From contig JBNGIS010017762.1 in assembly GCA_049999725.1 (NCBI GenBank), positions 1-38,137 on the forward strand: a stretch of DNA of 38,137 nt, given 5' to 3'. The notes under the pieces were generated by a model. That model saw only the letters and a list, made by a program, of their open reading frames with translations. It was not told the DNA's origin and searched no databases. The DNA is from Haplomitrium mnioides. Lineage: Eukaryota > Marchantiophyta > Haplomitriopsida > Calobryales. Each line of letters opens with the position of its first letter. Positions within the stretch are counted from its first letter, which is position 1. Below, piece after piece: positions 11,131-22,931 of this stretch. The position numbers and the translations under genes are program-made.

Positions 11131-12565
11131 AGGAAGATCAAGTTTGTAAGCAATGAGATAGATCGGTAAGAAACTATTCTACTCAATATGATGATAATTG
11201 ATAATTACTTGAAGCATACTCTCCAAAACATGATTAGTGTGCTCTATTTGATCATTTTCTTAAAGAGGATAACTTGTAAACATAGAGAGTTTGGTGTCCA
11301 AAAGCTCAAACAGTGAAAGACAATATCAAAATAAGTTTTTGCCAACTATAGAACATCTAATAAGTCAAATATTGGTGCCAAATGAAATTTCTTGCTGAGT
11401 TTATCTACAAACATAACAATTGTAGTAAACCTATAAGTAGTAGTTGTAAGTGAAGGAAAAAGATTCGAACTTGTATGTTCCCGATAAACAATAGAAATGA
11501 ATAGTAGTTGTAGAAGTTGAAATGTTTTTTGACTATAAAATTGTTTCTTTAACAACTTTCACAAGAATGAACAAATCCACAAACATCTCTAACTAAGTTC
11601 AGCTGTTATTAAGTGTATTGAAACAACTTCATAGTCCTTTCTACTTCATAAAACCTTGAGATTGGAATGTTGTATGCTTCCTATGAACGAGACATATGAA
11701 GCATATCATTTTGTGGAACATAGAATTGATGTTCTTGATAGAGAACACCATCTCTATTGGAAAATGCATGATACTCACTACCACTAGTCATATTCAAAAT
11801 TTTGAAGAAAGCATCTTGTTGCATTTTGTGTTTATAACTTTTACTAGTTGCCTCATCAATATGTAATATGCTAAGATTTGCTGCCTTCAAGATATCTAAT
11901 AAAAAATGATGATCTCACATGTCTAATAATACATGTGGAAGAGTATGGAAACTTTCTATTATGTACTCCAACTTGACATTAAAAAAACTTCAATTGATCA
12001 TGTTTCACTAAAGGGAAGGCAAACGAGGAGGAACCTTCTCCTTGTGCATGGAGGTCAGAGGGGATTTAAGTAGATCGTGTTTGTAGTATAGTGTAAAAAA
12101 ACTATACTGGTGATGTTTCGAGGGAGTGAGGACTATTTCAAAACTAAAGGAGTTTCTTTCGAGGGCAATAATCGAATCTTGACTCACTTGATAATCTTTC
12201 ATAACAGAAGTCAAAGGTGAAGAAGAAAGGAATTAACAATCAGTATTCTAATGGGTGTAAAGTATGAGGCAAGAATCGTATAGAATGACAGTAGGGAACA
12301 GAAGATCTGAGATGTTGAATGATTTCACTACCTCTTCCAATTGAGTTTCCAATCTTTGGAGTGCTTTTTTCAGATGATCGCAATGTTCAACTTTGGTTTT
12401 ACTAGAAATAGAATTATCATTCAAGAATACCAAAATTCACTTCTCCAATGACCCACTCAAAATGCTCATACCTTGTGCAAAATGCGGTCTTTGACACATC
12501 AATTGGAAGTTACAACAGTTCAGTAGGAATTGAGTTGTACACATTGCAGTTGTACATTATGTATA
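11130..12565 (-). pseudogene. Ty3/gypsy chromovirus RT and integrase remnants
   Basis: Reading the minus strand: about 12520-12460 gives KTAFCTRYEHFEW (an RT motif in Ty3/gypsy pol). 12433-12248 begins MVFLNDNSISSKTKVEHCDH, matching VVFLDDILxxSKxxEEHxEHL with the catalytic Asp pair as Asn-Asp. 11890-11681 holds the segment before the integrase zinc finger (LYQEHQFYVPQNDMLH). 11680-11560 holds a His and Cys-x-x-Cys finger like SCESC. 11555-11346 holds VMFVDKLSKKFHLAPI of the integrase core with its Asp, and 11310-11200 gives LDTKLSMFTSY and a degenerate QTE-type segment. RT before integrase identifies Ty3/gypsy. The ribonuclease H part is largely missing. Confidence 0.85.
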
Positions 12566-13305
12566 GTGTAGTCTTCAATGTGGAGGTGTAAATACAAGGT
12601 TTTAGACTATTTAGCCTCACTATGTGTTGTAGTGACAAATTGCCACAAAACCCTATAATTGTGTCCTCACAATAGGTCTACATCAAGCTTTGTATCGATT
12701 TTCTACCACTTTTTAGAAATAATCAAATAATCAAGGATTGAAAACACATGAGAAGAATTACAGACAACTTATGTTGTCCCAACAAAGCTACCATGTTAAT
12801 GTGTGGTAGATCTCAATAATGAGCTAACATGCACCTTTGGGAGCAAACCTTGAGTAATAAGATGACCTCAAACCTTATAGCTACTTAAGCTTGCTCATGG
12901 TTTTCCTTCTGTCTTCACAAATGGAAGACCACGCATGAATAGATTCAAGGAATTAACTTACAAATAGTATCCATAATGTTGGCAAGTAAGTACAATAAAT
13001 CATAAAGATTGAATACTTCAAAAGGATTAAATTGTTCAAGTGAAAAGCACTAATATGTCTCTTTGTTATTGCTAAAAACACCTCCTCTACCAAATAGTGA
13101 TATGTTTTGAACTTTTGATCTTGTTTATTGCATTTTTGTACTTTTAATGGTAAAAACTAAATTTGCAAAATGATTTACTAACTTTTCTCACATTGCTCGA
13201 TCGAGGTGCATTGGTCCAAACTTGCCTTTATCACACTTGTAAATTTTTTGCCAAAATCTAAGCATCTTGTGGCTTTTTTGTTTAAGAAAATCACGACAAA
13301 CATCT
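12566..13305. other. AT-rich stretch, nothing recognised
   Basis: This lies between the chromovirus RT remnant and the left terminus of transposon copy A. No coding similarity, LTR or structured repeat was found. The bases just outside the terminus are AAACATCT. Confidence 0.5.
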
Positions 13306-13320
13306 GCTACTTTGAACCAA
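13306..13320 (+). repeat. Left terminal inverted repeat of copy A
   Basis: GCTACTTTGAACCAA, identical to the inner terminus of copy B and to the reverse complement of 22917-22931. Similarity outside these 15 bp is weak at this end. Confidence 0.85.
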
Positions 13321-13582
13321 AAATTTCTATTGGGTTGTTGCATTTGGCGTTGATTTTTTTTTTGGAAATTTTTTCTTCAAAAATTACGTTTTTTGATAGT
13401 TACGAATTTCTCATAAAAACAATTTCCTCCATGTGAAATTTGGTGTACTTCAATATCTATTGTAATTTGGAAAAAATTTAGTGCTCAATATTTGATGAAA
13501 AAAAGATAAAAGTATTTGATTATAGTAAGATTAAAAAATAAGATAAAATATTGAAAAAACATGGTAAAGTTAAATAGTTATA

Positions 13583-13682
13583 NNNNNNNNNNNNNNNNNN
13601 NNNNNNNNNNNNNNNNNNNNNNNNNNNNNNNNNNNNNNNNNNNNNNNNNNNNNNNNNNNNNNNNNNNNNNNNNNNNNNNNNN
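13583..13682. other. Assembly gap (100 N)
   Basis: One hundred undetermined bases in the subterminal part of copy A, where copy B carries a tandem palindrome array. Confidence 0.99.
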
Positions 13683-15569
13683 GTAGATAGCAATGATTTG
13701 AACTTCTATTTACTAATAAAACAGATAAAAATAAAAAAGAAGAGCTATGTTTGCATAGACTTCAAGCTCGCATATCATAAAAAGATGATGCATTTCATCA
13801 AAATCAATCTGACATTCCTATGCACACATATAATCAATCAATAGTAACTCTAAAAATTGAATATCCAAAATAAAGTCACAAAAATGACTCACGTGTAGAA
13901 TGATATGGCATTTGAAGATTGTAGTCAATATAATACATAGCTAACCAAAAAACCAAAAACTCACGGTTGAAAAAAACTTATACAAAAAAATAAATTAGTC
14001 GAAAGGGAACTTCTATGCCAACATAGACTTTGTTGCTTACTTTTACAGAAACTAATAGGTTTTATTCAAACATCATTTTTTGAAAAAAAAGAGATCATCA
14101 AGAAAGTATTTAATAACTTTTATTTTGAATGGTATAAGAATCAAAGATATTTTATCAAAATAAAAAAGATTGAACACAAAATATTTTTTAAAAACAAATA
14201 CTTTATTATTTACAAAATATACATCACTTTTGTAGCTTCAACTTCAATCATGTCCTCTTTAGAAAGAATGGACTCGTCCAAATTGGCAAAATGAGAAGCT
14301 TGAACAATTGCCGCCACAAGAGATTCTTGTTGGGATTTTTCAGTCTCAAAAATTGCAACAAAATCACGAGAAGCACCAATAGTATAATTTGGGATTCAGT
14401 GACATCAGATGGCAAAGAAGCCATCGTCAAACCTCTTTGAGAAATATAGATAGACTAGCGTCTTTCATATTCCATAGCAATGCAATTCTGCATCAACTTG
14501 AGAGCACACACAAGGCATGTACCCAACCCAAAACAAAGATCTAATATCCAATCTTGCTCTGAAGACAAATAGTCAATAAAAACTTGTACAAAGCCTAAAG
14601 CTTTTGGTAAAAATTCACAAATTTTTTTTTTTTGGATGTTTAAGTTTTGGGGAAGGAGCTTGATAGCTCAAAATGCTCTGCACTATTTATCAAGTACGTT
14701 CACTTTCATCTTTGAATTGTAGATTGAATAGCTTGATTCTTTGCTTGCCCTCTTTTGTTTAGTTGCCACAATTTAATACTCGTGGGCGTGAGAAACTCTA
14801 GGACTTCCCAAATGATAGATATTGGTTTTGTCCATGTAGTAATCAAAACAAAGAAATCAAAGATTGCACAGAAACTAAAACAAGTAGAAACAAGATAAAC
14901 TAAATTTTTTTTTAAATCAAAACAAAACTAACCAGATGTTATAGTCGAAAACACAACAATATTCTAAAAGCACATCCTCCATGATGCCGAATTGTTGCGA
15001 AGAATGAAAAACTACAAAAGACCAAAAAGTAGAAGTAGTTACGACCGTAAAAGAAGAGATCATGTAAAAAATATCATCTATACTAAAGGGCTTAGAGCCG
15101 TTATGCTTACATTCCTTTAAGTTGTACCCATAAGGAATGTCAGTGATTGCTAAAGTGAAACTTCTTGGTTTCACCAAGTTATTCAACTGTCATACGTTGG
15201 ATTCCCTGTGGACTTGATAATACGCCACGTTGAGCTTGTCAATATAGGATTGTAAGTTATGGTCTTATTCTTCCATCTCTCTGTCAGCTAGAGGGACAAC
15301 ATTGCCATTTTGCTACCAAGACTTCCACTCTCTAACTTTCTAGCAGTGGAGTAGAAGGGCAAGAAGGTTGGACATCAAGGTTGGGGCTTGGTTTTGATCT
15401 TCTGAGGCTTCTTCAGCCATAGATCTCTTTTCTTCTTCCTTTAGCAACCACCATCAAGTTTTTGGAAAGTTGTCTTGTGAATGTTTTGTCACTATGAGAA
15501 AAACATGGAGAAATGTATTAGGGAAGAATTTGAAAACAAAAAACTTGAAGTCAAAAAGTGAACATGGAC

Positions 15570-15860
15570 TTAAGAGTCCATGCTTGCTTGGAGACTTAAG
15601 TCTATGTGTGCTTGGACTCTAAAGTCTATGCACATATGGGCTCAAGATTCCAGACGCGCAAGAGTTCAACAGTCTATACAAGCATAGACTTCAGAGTCCA
15701 AGTGCTCATGGACTTTAGAGTTCATGCACGCATTGACTCTTGAGCCCCTGCACTCTTGGACTCAAGACTCTATATGAGCATGGAGATCTAGTCTACTCAT
15801 GGGCTCAAGATTCCATGCTCACATGGACTCTTTGATGTACATGCACGCATAGACTCTTCA
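15570..15860. repeat. Palindrome-rich tandem repeats in intron 2, copy A
   Basis: Degenerate units such as GAGTCCATGC, GACTCAAGACTC and CTATGCACATATGG alternate every 20-30 bp across the inferred intron 15964-15492. They correspond in position to the repeats at 35600-35965 in copy B. Confidence 0.75.
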
Positions 15861-17394
15861 ATGTCCATGAGCGTATGAAAGTAACTCGAAAAACAAAAGT
15901 ATTTTCAAATAGTTCAAACAAAATTTTAAAGCAAAATTGGAAAAGGAAAAAAAAATGTACCTACCAACAACTTTTTGAAACTTGAATAGAAAGAGGACAT
16001 TTTTTTATTCCTCTCTATGGATGGGATATTCCATCCTAGCTTCTTTCTAAGAAGTGCAGCACACCTCCGAACAAAAAGATTTCACCATAACAGCCAAAAC
16101 TTTATGCCTCTCTAGCTCTCAAGACAATTCTTCGATTGAAAGCTCTTGGACTTTGAACCGCTTCAAAAATAAAAAATGTATTTCATCATGAAGACCCTGA
16201 AGGAACCTCCAAGGTGTCCACTTCATGTCTTTCATTCTTAGTGAACCTTTGACCTTGGGCTTCTAACCTTTGACAAGGTTCTTCTTCTACATATTAAAAA
16301 TACTATGTTGCAACTCCTAGAGCTCTCCACTTCTAAAGGCTAGTTGGATTTAGTTGTCTTGAGAAGTCATTATCTTCTCTCAATAGTTGACTTTGGTTCC
16401 ATCTCCAAAGTCTCCCAAGCAAGTTTTTTATTTTATTTTATTTCTAGTATGATACCATCCCGCTCTCCATAAATGGTTGATGCCAATACTCAACCTTTTG
16501 AATTGAAGTCATCTCCAACCGGTAGCACTAGTTGTAGTTGTCATTGGTCGCAAAAATTTTGGTTTTTATTGGTCTAAACCCCACATAAACATAGCACTTG
16601 CATAGTGAAAGCTTTGGATTCTTTGCTCCATACCTTGTAATTAAGAGCTGCCTTGCAATAGCATTGTGATTGCCTCCTCCAACCTTATAGTAGTGTTTGT
16701 TAAGGTTCTTGATGTTAAGCTCTAACTTATCTTTCAATCTACACTTCGTATCTACAACCACAATAAGAAAAGAATGTGCATATTTGTTGGTGAGCATTCT
16801 TTGCGCTAGAAGCTCCACAAAATCTTCATTCACCAAATCTAGAATGGCCTTCAATTATCCATTCTAAGTTTTGGCAAGTTCATATTCTCTAGCCGGATTG
16901 TAATAGTTTCCTCTTGGACTCTACACTGTTGGATTGAAGACTTCTTGATTTTATTCTTGTTTTCTTCAAACATTGTCTTAGGATCAATATGCTTCTTCTT
17001 TTGGAATATCCAAAGCCCTTTGTGCACTTGCCTCTTTGATCTTGATGTTGGCGATTGCACAAGCTCTAGCTCAACATCCGCTTTGAGGTGCTAGAGGAGG
17101 AGGATGATGGTGTTGTCGAAGAAGAGCTTGGTCGAGATGGCAACTGAACAAGTTCCTCTTGAACCGGCAGTGGTGGTACTGAATTTTTCTTTGGTAGAGC
17201 CATTTTCTTCTTTTCTAGAGCCTCTGCTAGCTCCACTTTCTTCCATTTTGTTGCAAATGACGGTCCACCTATTTTTTTCATAGTGAATGTTTTTGTACTT
17301 AGATAAGGATTGTTTTAAGAAATTACAAACAAGAGTAAATGATTGTTTTTTTTATCACAAATACTTGTTTAAAGTCCTACTAAAGACTCATGGA

Positions 17395-17600
17395 CACCGA
17401 CCAATGTCCATGCGCGTATGGACTCAAAGTCAAAGCAAGTTTGGACTTAAGAGTCCTTGTGCGTCTAAACTCCAAAGTCTATGCTCACATGGATTATGGA
17501 GTCTACGTTCACATGAATCGGGAGTCTATGCCTGCATAGACGATGAAGTCCATGCAAGTCTGGATTCTAAATTCTATGCTTGCATGGACGATGGTATTCA
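17395..17600. repeat. Palindrome-rich tandem repeats in intron 1, copy A
   Basis: Units like GTCCATGCGCGTATGGACT, GTCTATGCTCACATGGA and ATGCTTGCATGGACG lie in the inferred intron 17644-17298. The matching intron of copy B holds the best-preserved array (33855-34345). The 131-codon open frame that crosses this region is repeat-derived and not taken as a gene. Confidence 0.8.
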
Positions 17601-18004
17601 GTATAAAGTATACATCAATAGAAAAAGGATCTACAAGGTTTTACCTTGCAACTTTTGTAGGCCTTCTATAGATCGTTGGTGAACGGATCCCTTGGCTTCA
17701 TTTCATTGAAGCATAATTTCTTTGGCGACGCTTTGAACAATGTGATCGTATTTTCAAACTATATAAGCAGCTCAATATGGGCCTTGTACGCCTCATGATT
17801 CATTGTAACCTAGACCAAAAGGCTCATGTTGAGTTTTTCACCTGCACCTTGGAAAAAGTAAAGATGGTGGTCGATGTCTCTCATGGTTCTGCAACAAACT
17901 AGCTATTTGATGGCTAATTTGTAAGGCTCAAGAGTTTTCAACACATCAGCATATTGATAAGGTATTGGATGACTCAATTTTGGAGCATTCGCATAAGATG
18001 TCAT

Positions 18005-18439
18005 TTTCTCTAATGTAAAAAAAGAAAGAAATTACAAAGGAAAAAATGTAAGATAAAAAACATTCACAAAGAAGATAAGGCAAAAAAAAATCCAAATAAC
18101 CATAATAAGAAAACAAAAACTAGAAATTGAACTTGCGACAATGGAAAGAAACTTTCCATTATTACTTCTTTTATACCCTAATTTCAAAAAACATATTGCT
18201 CACAAAAAAATGATTTGGAGAGCTCTTGACAAGTAGTTTTGCATAGTGCAAAGAACAACATGTATATAAAACATTGTTTGTTTCATCTTCCAAAATTTTT
18301 TTTTCTTCACAAAATATCACTATTTTGTTATTTTGTGAAAATTTCTTCAAAAATACATATTTTGAGTATACGAGCGTGAACAAGAAATATTTGTTAAAAT
18401 ACTTCCTTTGATTTTCTCATTTTTCAATATTAGGTTTAG
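18005..18439. promoter_or_regulatory. Divergent intergenic region, copy A (candidate bidirectional promoter)
   Basis: The inferred start codons of the two divergent genes lie at 18004 (minus) and 18440 (plus), 435 bp apart. In copy B the same interval is 461 bp (32978-33438). Conserved spacing suggests a shared promoter region. No element was identified with confidence. The interval is one of few long stretches of the transposon without ATGCGCGCAT-type palindromes. Confidence 0.55.
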
Positions 18440-18664
18440 ATGGCTAGAGTGTTTAAAGATAAGAAGAGGTTAGAGTTTTAGGATTTATGTTCGTAGAAAC
18501 GTGTTACTTTTAGCTAGCAACTCAAGATTGTTTCAAATTATTTTTTAGAGGAGGAAAGCATTGAAATACCTAAACCATCAAGTGTGATAGCTAGAATTTT
18601 AGGAAAAACAAATAGCAATTGTTGAACAAGATATATCAACAGAAGAAGATCATACAAGTGAACT

Positions 18665-18775
18665 ATAGGCACGTAGAGGCTCAAGGATTGAACTCTATAC
18701 TCGTATAGGATCAAGGAATAAACCCAATGCTTGCAAAAGATCAAGGAGTGAACTCAATACGTGCATAGGATCCAA
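18665..18775 (+). repeat. Palindrome-derived repeat inside transposase exon 1, copy A
   Basis: Three units of about 30-40 bp with the core GGATCAAG(G)A.TGAACTCAATACGTGCATA. Translated in the gene frame they give ELYTRIGS and ELNTCIGS. The TACGTGCATA core is a degenerate form of the palindrome found in introns. Copy B has a corresponding stretch at 32675-32760. Confidence 0.65.
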
Positions 18776-20309
18776 GACTCAACCTTTTGTACATAGTGGA
18801 TCTTTCTTGTCGATCAAGCAATCGAAGTTTAGTCTTTCTGGTGACTACTCCTTTAGGTCAATAGAGAGGCGTTCAAGTCTGAATGTCAAAATAGTTGTGG
18901 AGCTTTCTTCGTCATCAACAGATGACGATGAACTTGTTTAAGATTCAAATTTGTTTGTTCAAAATACAAAAACCATATAATTAGATGACAATTTTAATTT
19001 TTGGAGGTGATATGTTGTCATCGTTGGCACTACTCAAATAACAAGTGAATTCTAAGCAAGTTGGTTCTCTCAGCTAGAATGAAAGATCCTATGGAAATCG
19101 GAGTTTTTTGGAGGAATCTTGAGATGACAATTTGGACAATAATTCAAGCAAAGAGTCTCTATCACTCAACAATTCTATGGAGTTATCTCCAATAGCATTG
19201 ATTGTTTTAGAAAAAAAACATATTTTTCTATTCAAGATGTTGATGAAGATTCTGTTTCAGCATAGTTCAATTCTCATATATCTCAACGTGGTTTACATCG
19301 ATCCAAAACTTATTTCGATAGAGTAAAAAATGTTGGTGATGATGCTCAAGATCTCAAATATAATACTTTATCTCCAACAGTTGGACTCATCTATGGCCCA
19401 AGTTGACCGAAAAAACATAAGAGTTCTTTGTCTCGGCCAAAACCCAAACATGTAAATACTTTACGTGACAACTTTTTGCCAAAAGTCAACCATAAAGAGA
19501 GCTTTGCGAAGAAATAGCTTAATCTGATATCAATTATGAAGTTGAGAAGAATTTCATGCTGTCAAAATAAATGTTTGTTGTTGTACAAGACATATTTTTT
19601 TAAAAATGTGAGACAAACATATTTTTTGACAAAGCATGAAGAGTTGAGATATTACATTGCAATGGAGAACACCAATGAAAGACTCAAATGTTGACAATCG
19701 ATTCACTATACATGGAGGTACCGTTGTCTATAGAAGAGCCTTCAAACTAATATTATCAATCGGCAATGATAGAATCTAAAGGATTCAAAATCTCAAGAAC
19801 TCAGAATCTAGAGACATTTTCAGAAATAAAAAATTGTTTGCTAAAGAGCATTCGTGCATGAATGGATGTACAATTTTTTCCAAGATCACCATGAGAAATT
19901 GCCCACTTACGAAGTTCATAACTTGTTGGTTAATTTCACAAAATGGGAAGTTTATGACTACTAAACAACTTATTTGAAAGAGAAAAATCCTAGTAGCATT
20001 CTTAGTTTTTCAGGTTTTACAAAACATTGGAGAATGCATTTTCAAAATGTTAAAATTCCAAAATGTAATAGATTTGTTGTTTGTGAGATGTGCAAAGAAA
20101 TAAAATCATTGTGGCAAAAAATCCTTCTTGGAGTCCAACAAAGGTGACAAATATCTTATCTTTTAAAACCTACAATTAATATGATACTCTTTTTACGAGA
20201 CTCAAAACTTAGTTCTAGAGATGTTATGCTTTCTCAACTTAGTACAACAAGGTATCGGTTTTGTTACATTGTTTCTAAAACGAAGCTTGAGTCAAAAAAA
20301 CCTTAGCAA

Positions 20310-20625
20310 CTAGGGTTGTCAAGACAAACTCTATGCTTGTATAAGGTCTATTACTTCTAATTTGAATTCAAACCATATGAGAGTCAAATAAAGTGAGAAA
20401 ATTATTCTTATTGTTTATTATAACCTTAGACTTGCATCGGGTTTCGCCAAAACCCCACTTGAGATATATGAGATCAAGAATTGATTATGTTATTTGTGAC
20501 CTTATGCACGTATAGGTTTTGTTCTTGCTTCTTTCAATTCATGTCTGGACTACAGTCAAATCAAGCCAAGATATTAATGTTGTTGCTTTTGATCATTTGC
20601 ATGCATAGGATCAGTTATTGTTTTT
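20310..20625. repeat. Scattered palindromes in transposase intron, copy A
   Basis: CTATGCTTGTATAAGG, TTATGCACGTATAGG and TTTGCATGCATAGG occur about 140-170 bp apart within the inferred intron 20144-20971. They are diverged forms of the same palindrome. Confidence 0.65.
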
Positions 20626-22039
20626 TTGAATCATAAAGTCAATGCTAGCATTGAAAATAAAGTTCTTTATTGTAACCCCAAAGGCGCAAATCTTATTTTT
20701 CTCCTTTAGAATCTCTTTTGCATCTTAAGTCAAAGACAACAAGTAAGCGGTCTTTGTTTCTTTATGGTCACTTAGTTACTGTGAAAGTTATTTTGACTCT
20801 CCTATATTTAAATTGTACAAACTAGTTTTTTTAATCTTTTTTTGTTTTAATTTCACATCTTCTATTCCAAACATTTGTTAAAGTTTCTTTGAATATTTTT
20901 TGCGTTTGAAACTATCTTTTGAGATTCAAGACATCAAGACATGTTTGACTAAAATATTTGTATATTTCTAGTGCTTTGGGATGATACAGTCAAGTATAAT
21001 CACCAATTGTTTCTTCATTGTGACCAACAAATAAAAGAGAGAACAAAACTTGCCAACCATCAAAGAAATTGTTGTAAGGCACTTGCCTCTCACCTTGTAT
21101 CTTCAGTTGGACAATACGACATGAGAGAATATGAATTTCATCTTATTTGGATATCCTAGTCTCCTTATTCTCAAGAATGTTTTCCAAAAATGAAGGTCGG
21201 ATTTCTCATGGTTGACCATACTCACGATCAAATTGATCAAATATTTAGTAGATTCTTGTATTGTTTAAAAAAGCTTTAATGATTAGGAGTCTTAATGATG
21301 TACTTTAATTGTCGTAAGATCCTAAACCACAAGTAACTCTTCTGATAAAGACTTGGATTTTCAAGTTGTTTCAACAAAAATGTCTCTCTCTAACTCAAAG
21401 TATGCAAGATATTATCTTTAATCAACAATTCAAGTTCAAGTTGAGTGATTTGAAAGCAAAGATTTGGAGAAAAAAAATTCAACAGATGAATTTTGGCTAC
21501 ATTTGGATGGTATTTGTTAGCTCAAGTGTCTACTTGAATAGGAAGGAGAAATATTAAGTTCAAGGTTGATTCCTCTAAAGGCATATTCTAAAATCAGATG
21601 ATCTCAAAAAGAAACAAGTTCTTTACAACTTGTGATATTCAATGGTGGAATGAAATTTTCCTTGCCCAACAAGAGATTGCAACTTACATCCTTGAAAGAA
21701 AAAGATGAAGACTCAAAGAAAAATTTACCTTTCCACCTTCATAATCAACAAACACTTATAATGATTCTCAAATATATAAATCAAAATATAATTACATTCT
21801 TTCTTTTCTTATTGTTTGCTAAAAGAGTTTAATGTTTTGGTTCAAGTAAAGTGTTTGTCCAAATTAACTACTTAATTTCGCTGCTTGTAAGGACTTTGAT
21901 GTAAAACTTGGAACCTTACTCGTTTTCATTCTAATGAAGAGCTTTGAACCTTTTTTACTCTTAGATTCTGATTCAAAAAAAAAATCGTAAATGTGCTTAG
22001 AGTTTGTTGTGGAAAACAAAACCTTAAGCTCATATTGAA

Positions 22040-22340
22040 TTGGATCTAGAAGTTTGAATCTTATACACACATAGACTTTGATGCGCAAGCCAAAACCTCA
22101 TGCGTGCACAAACTTCATTGTAGAACTTAAAGCCTATATTGAGCATGTTCTTTGTTGCCCAATGCTCAAATGTTGAACTCGGATTCCTATGCGTGCATAG
22201 ACTTTGGTGTGGAATTCAAAGCCTTCCACACATAGTGACTATGATATAAAACTTTAATCCTTCTATATACAAAGACTATCGTGTGAACTTAGATTCTACA
22301 CCCTTCAAAGACCCTCATGTAGAGCTCAAAACTTTTTGTG
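22040..22340. repeat. Subterminal palindrome repeats, copy A
   Basis: Units of the form CC-TATGCGTGCATAGACTTTG-GTGTGGAA recur (for example 22186-22215, with diverged forms near 22065 and 22105), spaced irregularly by 40-100 bp. They match 28030-28345 in copy B when reversed. Confidence 0.75.
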
Positions 22341-22744
22341 TAGGACATTCCAGTCCAAAACTTAGAGCTTCGTGTCTGTTTAGACTCTGAATTAAATCTC
22401 TAAAGCCATTAGCCTTTTTTATTTTGAATTATGACTCCTTTGCGTATATGAATCTCTGATTTATAAAAGATGTTAAATTGTTGAAACCTTCTAAAATATG
22501 CCCACTTTAACTTTTTCGTACATGGATTTTAAATTATAAAAGACAGCCTCTATCTTGCTTGAACTTGAAAATAGAGCTATGAAGTCTATGTAAGGTTTGG
22601 TTTTGTTGGTTCTGGTGCATTGGGATTCCAAACTCATTCTCTTGACTCTCATCCATTTGGATTTTTTTTCCTTAAGTTTTCTATTTTGTTTTCAAAAAAA
22701 TAAGTTTTTAGTGACAATGCCTATAGAGTTTATACAACCAAGTT

Positions 22745-22844
22745 NNNNNNNNNNNNNNNNNNNNNNNNNNNNNNNNNNNNNNNNNNNNNNNNNNNNNNNN
22801 NNNNNNNNNNNNNNNNNNNNNNNNNNNNNNNNNNNNNNNNNNNN
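22745..22844. other. Assembly gap (100 N)
   Basis: One hundred undetermined bases close to the right terminus of copy A. Homology to copy B continues on both sides. Confidence 0.99.
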
Positions 22845-22916
22845 AATAACCTCGTGTTCTATGATTTTTGAGCTTGAAAACTACGTTTTTTGTAGGAAAA
22901 AAAAAAGTTCATGTTC

Positions 22917-22931
22917 TTGGTTCAAAGTAGC
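22917..22931 (-). repeat. Right terminal inverted repeat of copy A
   Basis: TTGGTTCAAAGTAGC, the exact reverse complement of the left terminus. Inward identity to the copy B terminus extends to about 20 bp. Confidence 0.85.

Larger units (their letters stand above)
14210..18004 (-). pseudogene. ParB-like / beta-class DNA methyltransferase gene, copy A
   Basis: Exons inferred by comparison with copy B: 18004-17645, 17297-15965, 15491-14933, about 14846-14710 and about 14625-14210 (TAA). Exon 1 is 360 nt and has no known domain (HHLYFFQGAGEKLN). Exon 2 has a Ser-rich linker (about 17190-17080) and then a ParB/sulfiredoxin-like domain with NLPKL, VNEDFVELLAQRM, FLIVVVD and YYKVGGGNHNAIARQLL. 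Exon 3 carries TDIPYGYNLKECKH, the DPPY-type catalytic motif IV, then SFTVVTTSTFWSFVVFHSSQQ. The last exon has a motif X-like FYQK, then WILDLCFGLGTCLVCALKL, the SAM-binding motif I, and the tail MASLPSDVTESQI. Motif IV before motif I places it in the beta class of N6-adenine/N4-cytosine methyltransferases. Stops and frameshifts abolish function. Confidence 0.8.
18440..21830 (+). pseudogene. DUF7869-like transposase gene, copy A
   Basis: It starts ATG-GCT-AGA (MARVFKDKKRLEF) like copy B. The N-terminal part contains a short peptide repeat (ELYTRIGSR, ELNTCIGSK). It continues with an acidic and Ser-rich region, then KHWRMHFQNVKIPKCNRFVV and CEMCKE, a Cys-x-x-Cys knuckle. Exon 1 ends at 20143. 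The intron 20144-20971 holds palindromes. Exon 2 has NHQLFLHCDQQIKERTKLAN, then KVGFLMVDHTHDQIDQIFSR. Relative to copy B about 250 bp is missing just before QLDN, which shifts the frame, and the C-terminal 900 bp are missing too. The family resembles what I know as DUF7869, seen in transposon-encoded proteins. A transposase role is inferred from context. Not functional. Confidence 0.75.
13306..22931 (-). mobile_element. Large DNA transposon copy A (transposase-like plus ParB-methyltransferase)
   Basis: The element is bounded by GCTACTTTGAACCAA at 13306-13320 and its exact reverse complement at 22917-22931. Inside are two divergent genes: the ParB-methyltransferase gene on the minus strand (18004-14210) and the transposase-like gene on the plus strand (18440 to about 21830). 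Introns and subterminal regions are full of ATGCGCGCAT-type palindromes. It is homologous in inverted orientation to copy B (27171 onward), gene by gene and exon by exon. Two assembly gaps lie inside. Flanking bases (AAACATCT left, CATTGTTG right) show no clear target-site duplication. Strand is given by the methyltransferase gene. No superfamily name is assigned. Confidence 0.85.

Noticed and set aside
17287-17682. Open frame of 131 codons on the plus strand
   Set aside because: It covers intron 1 of the methyltransferase gene of copy A and its palindrome repeats, antisense to the gene.
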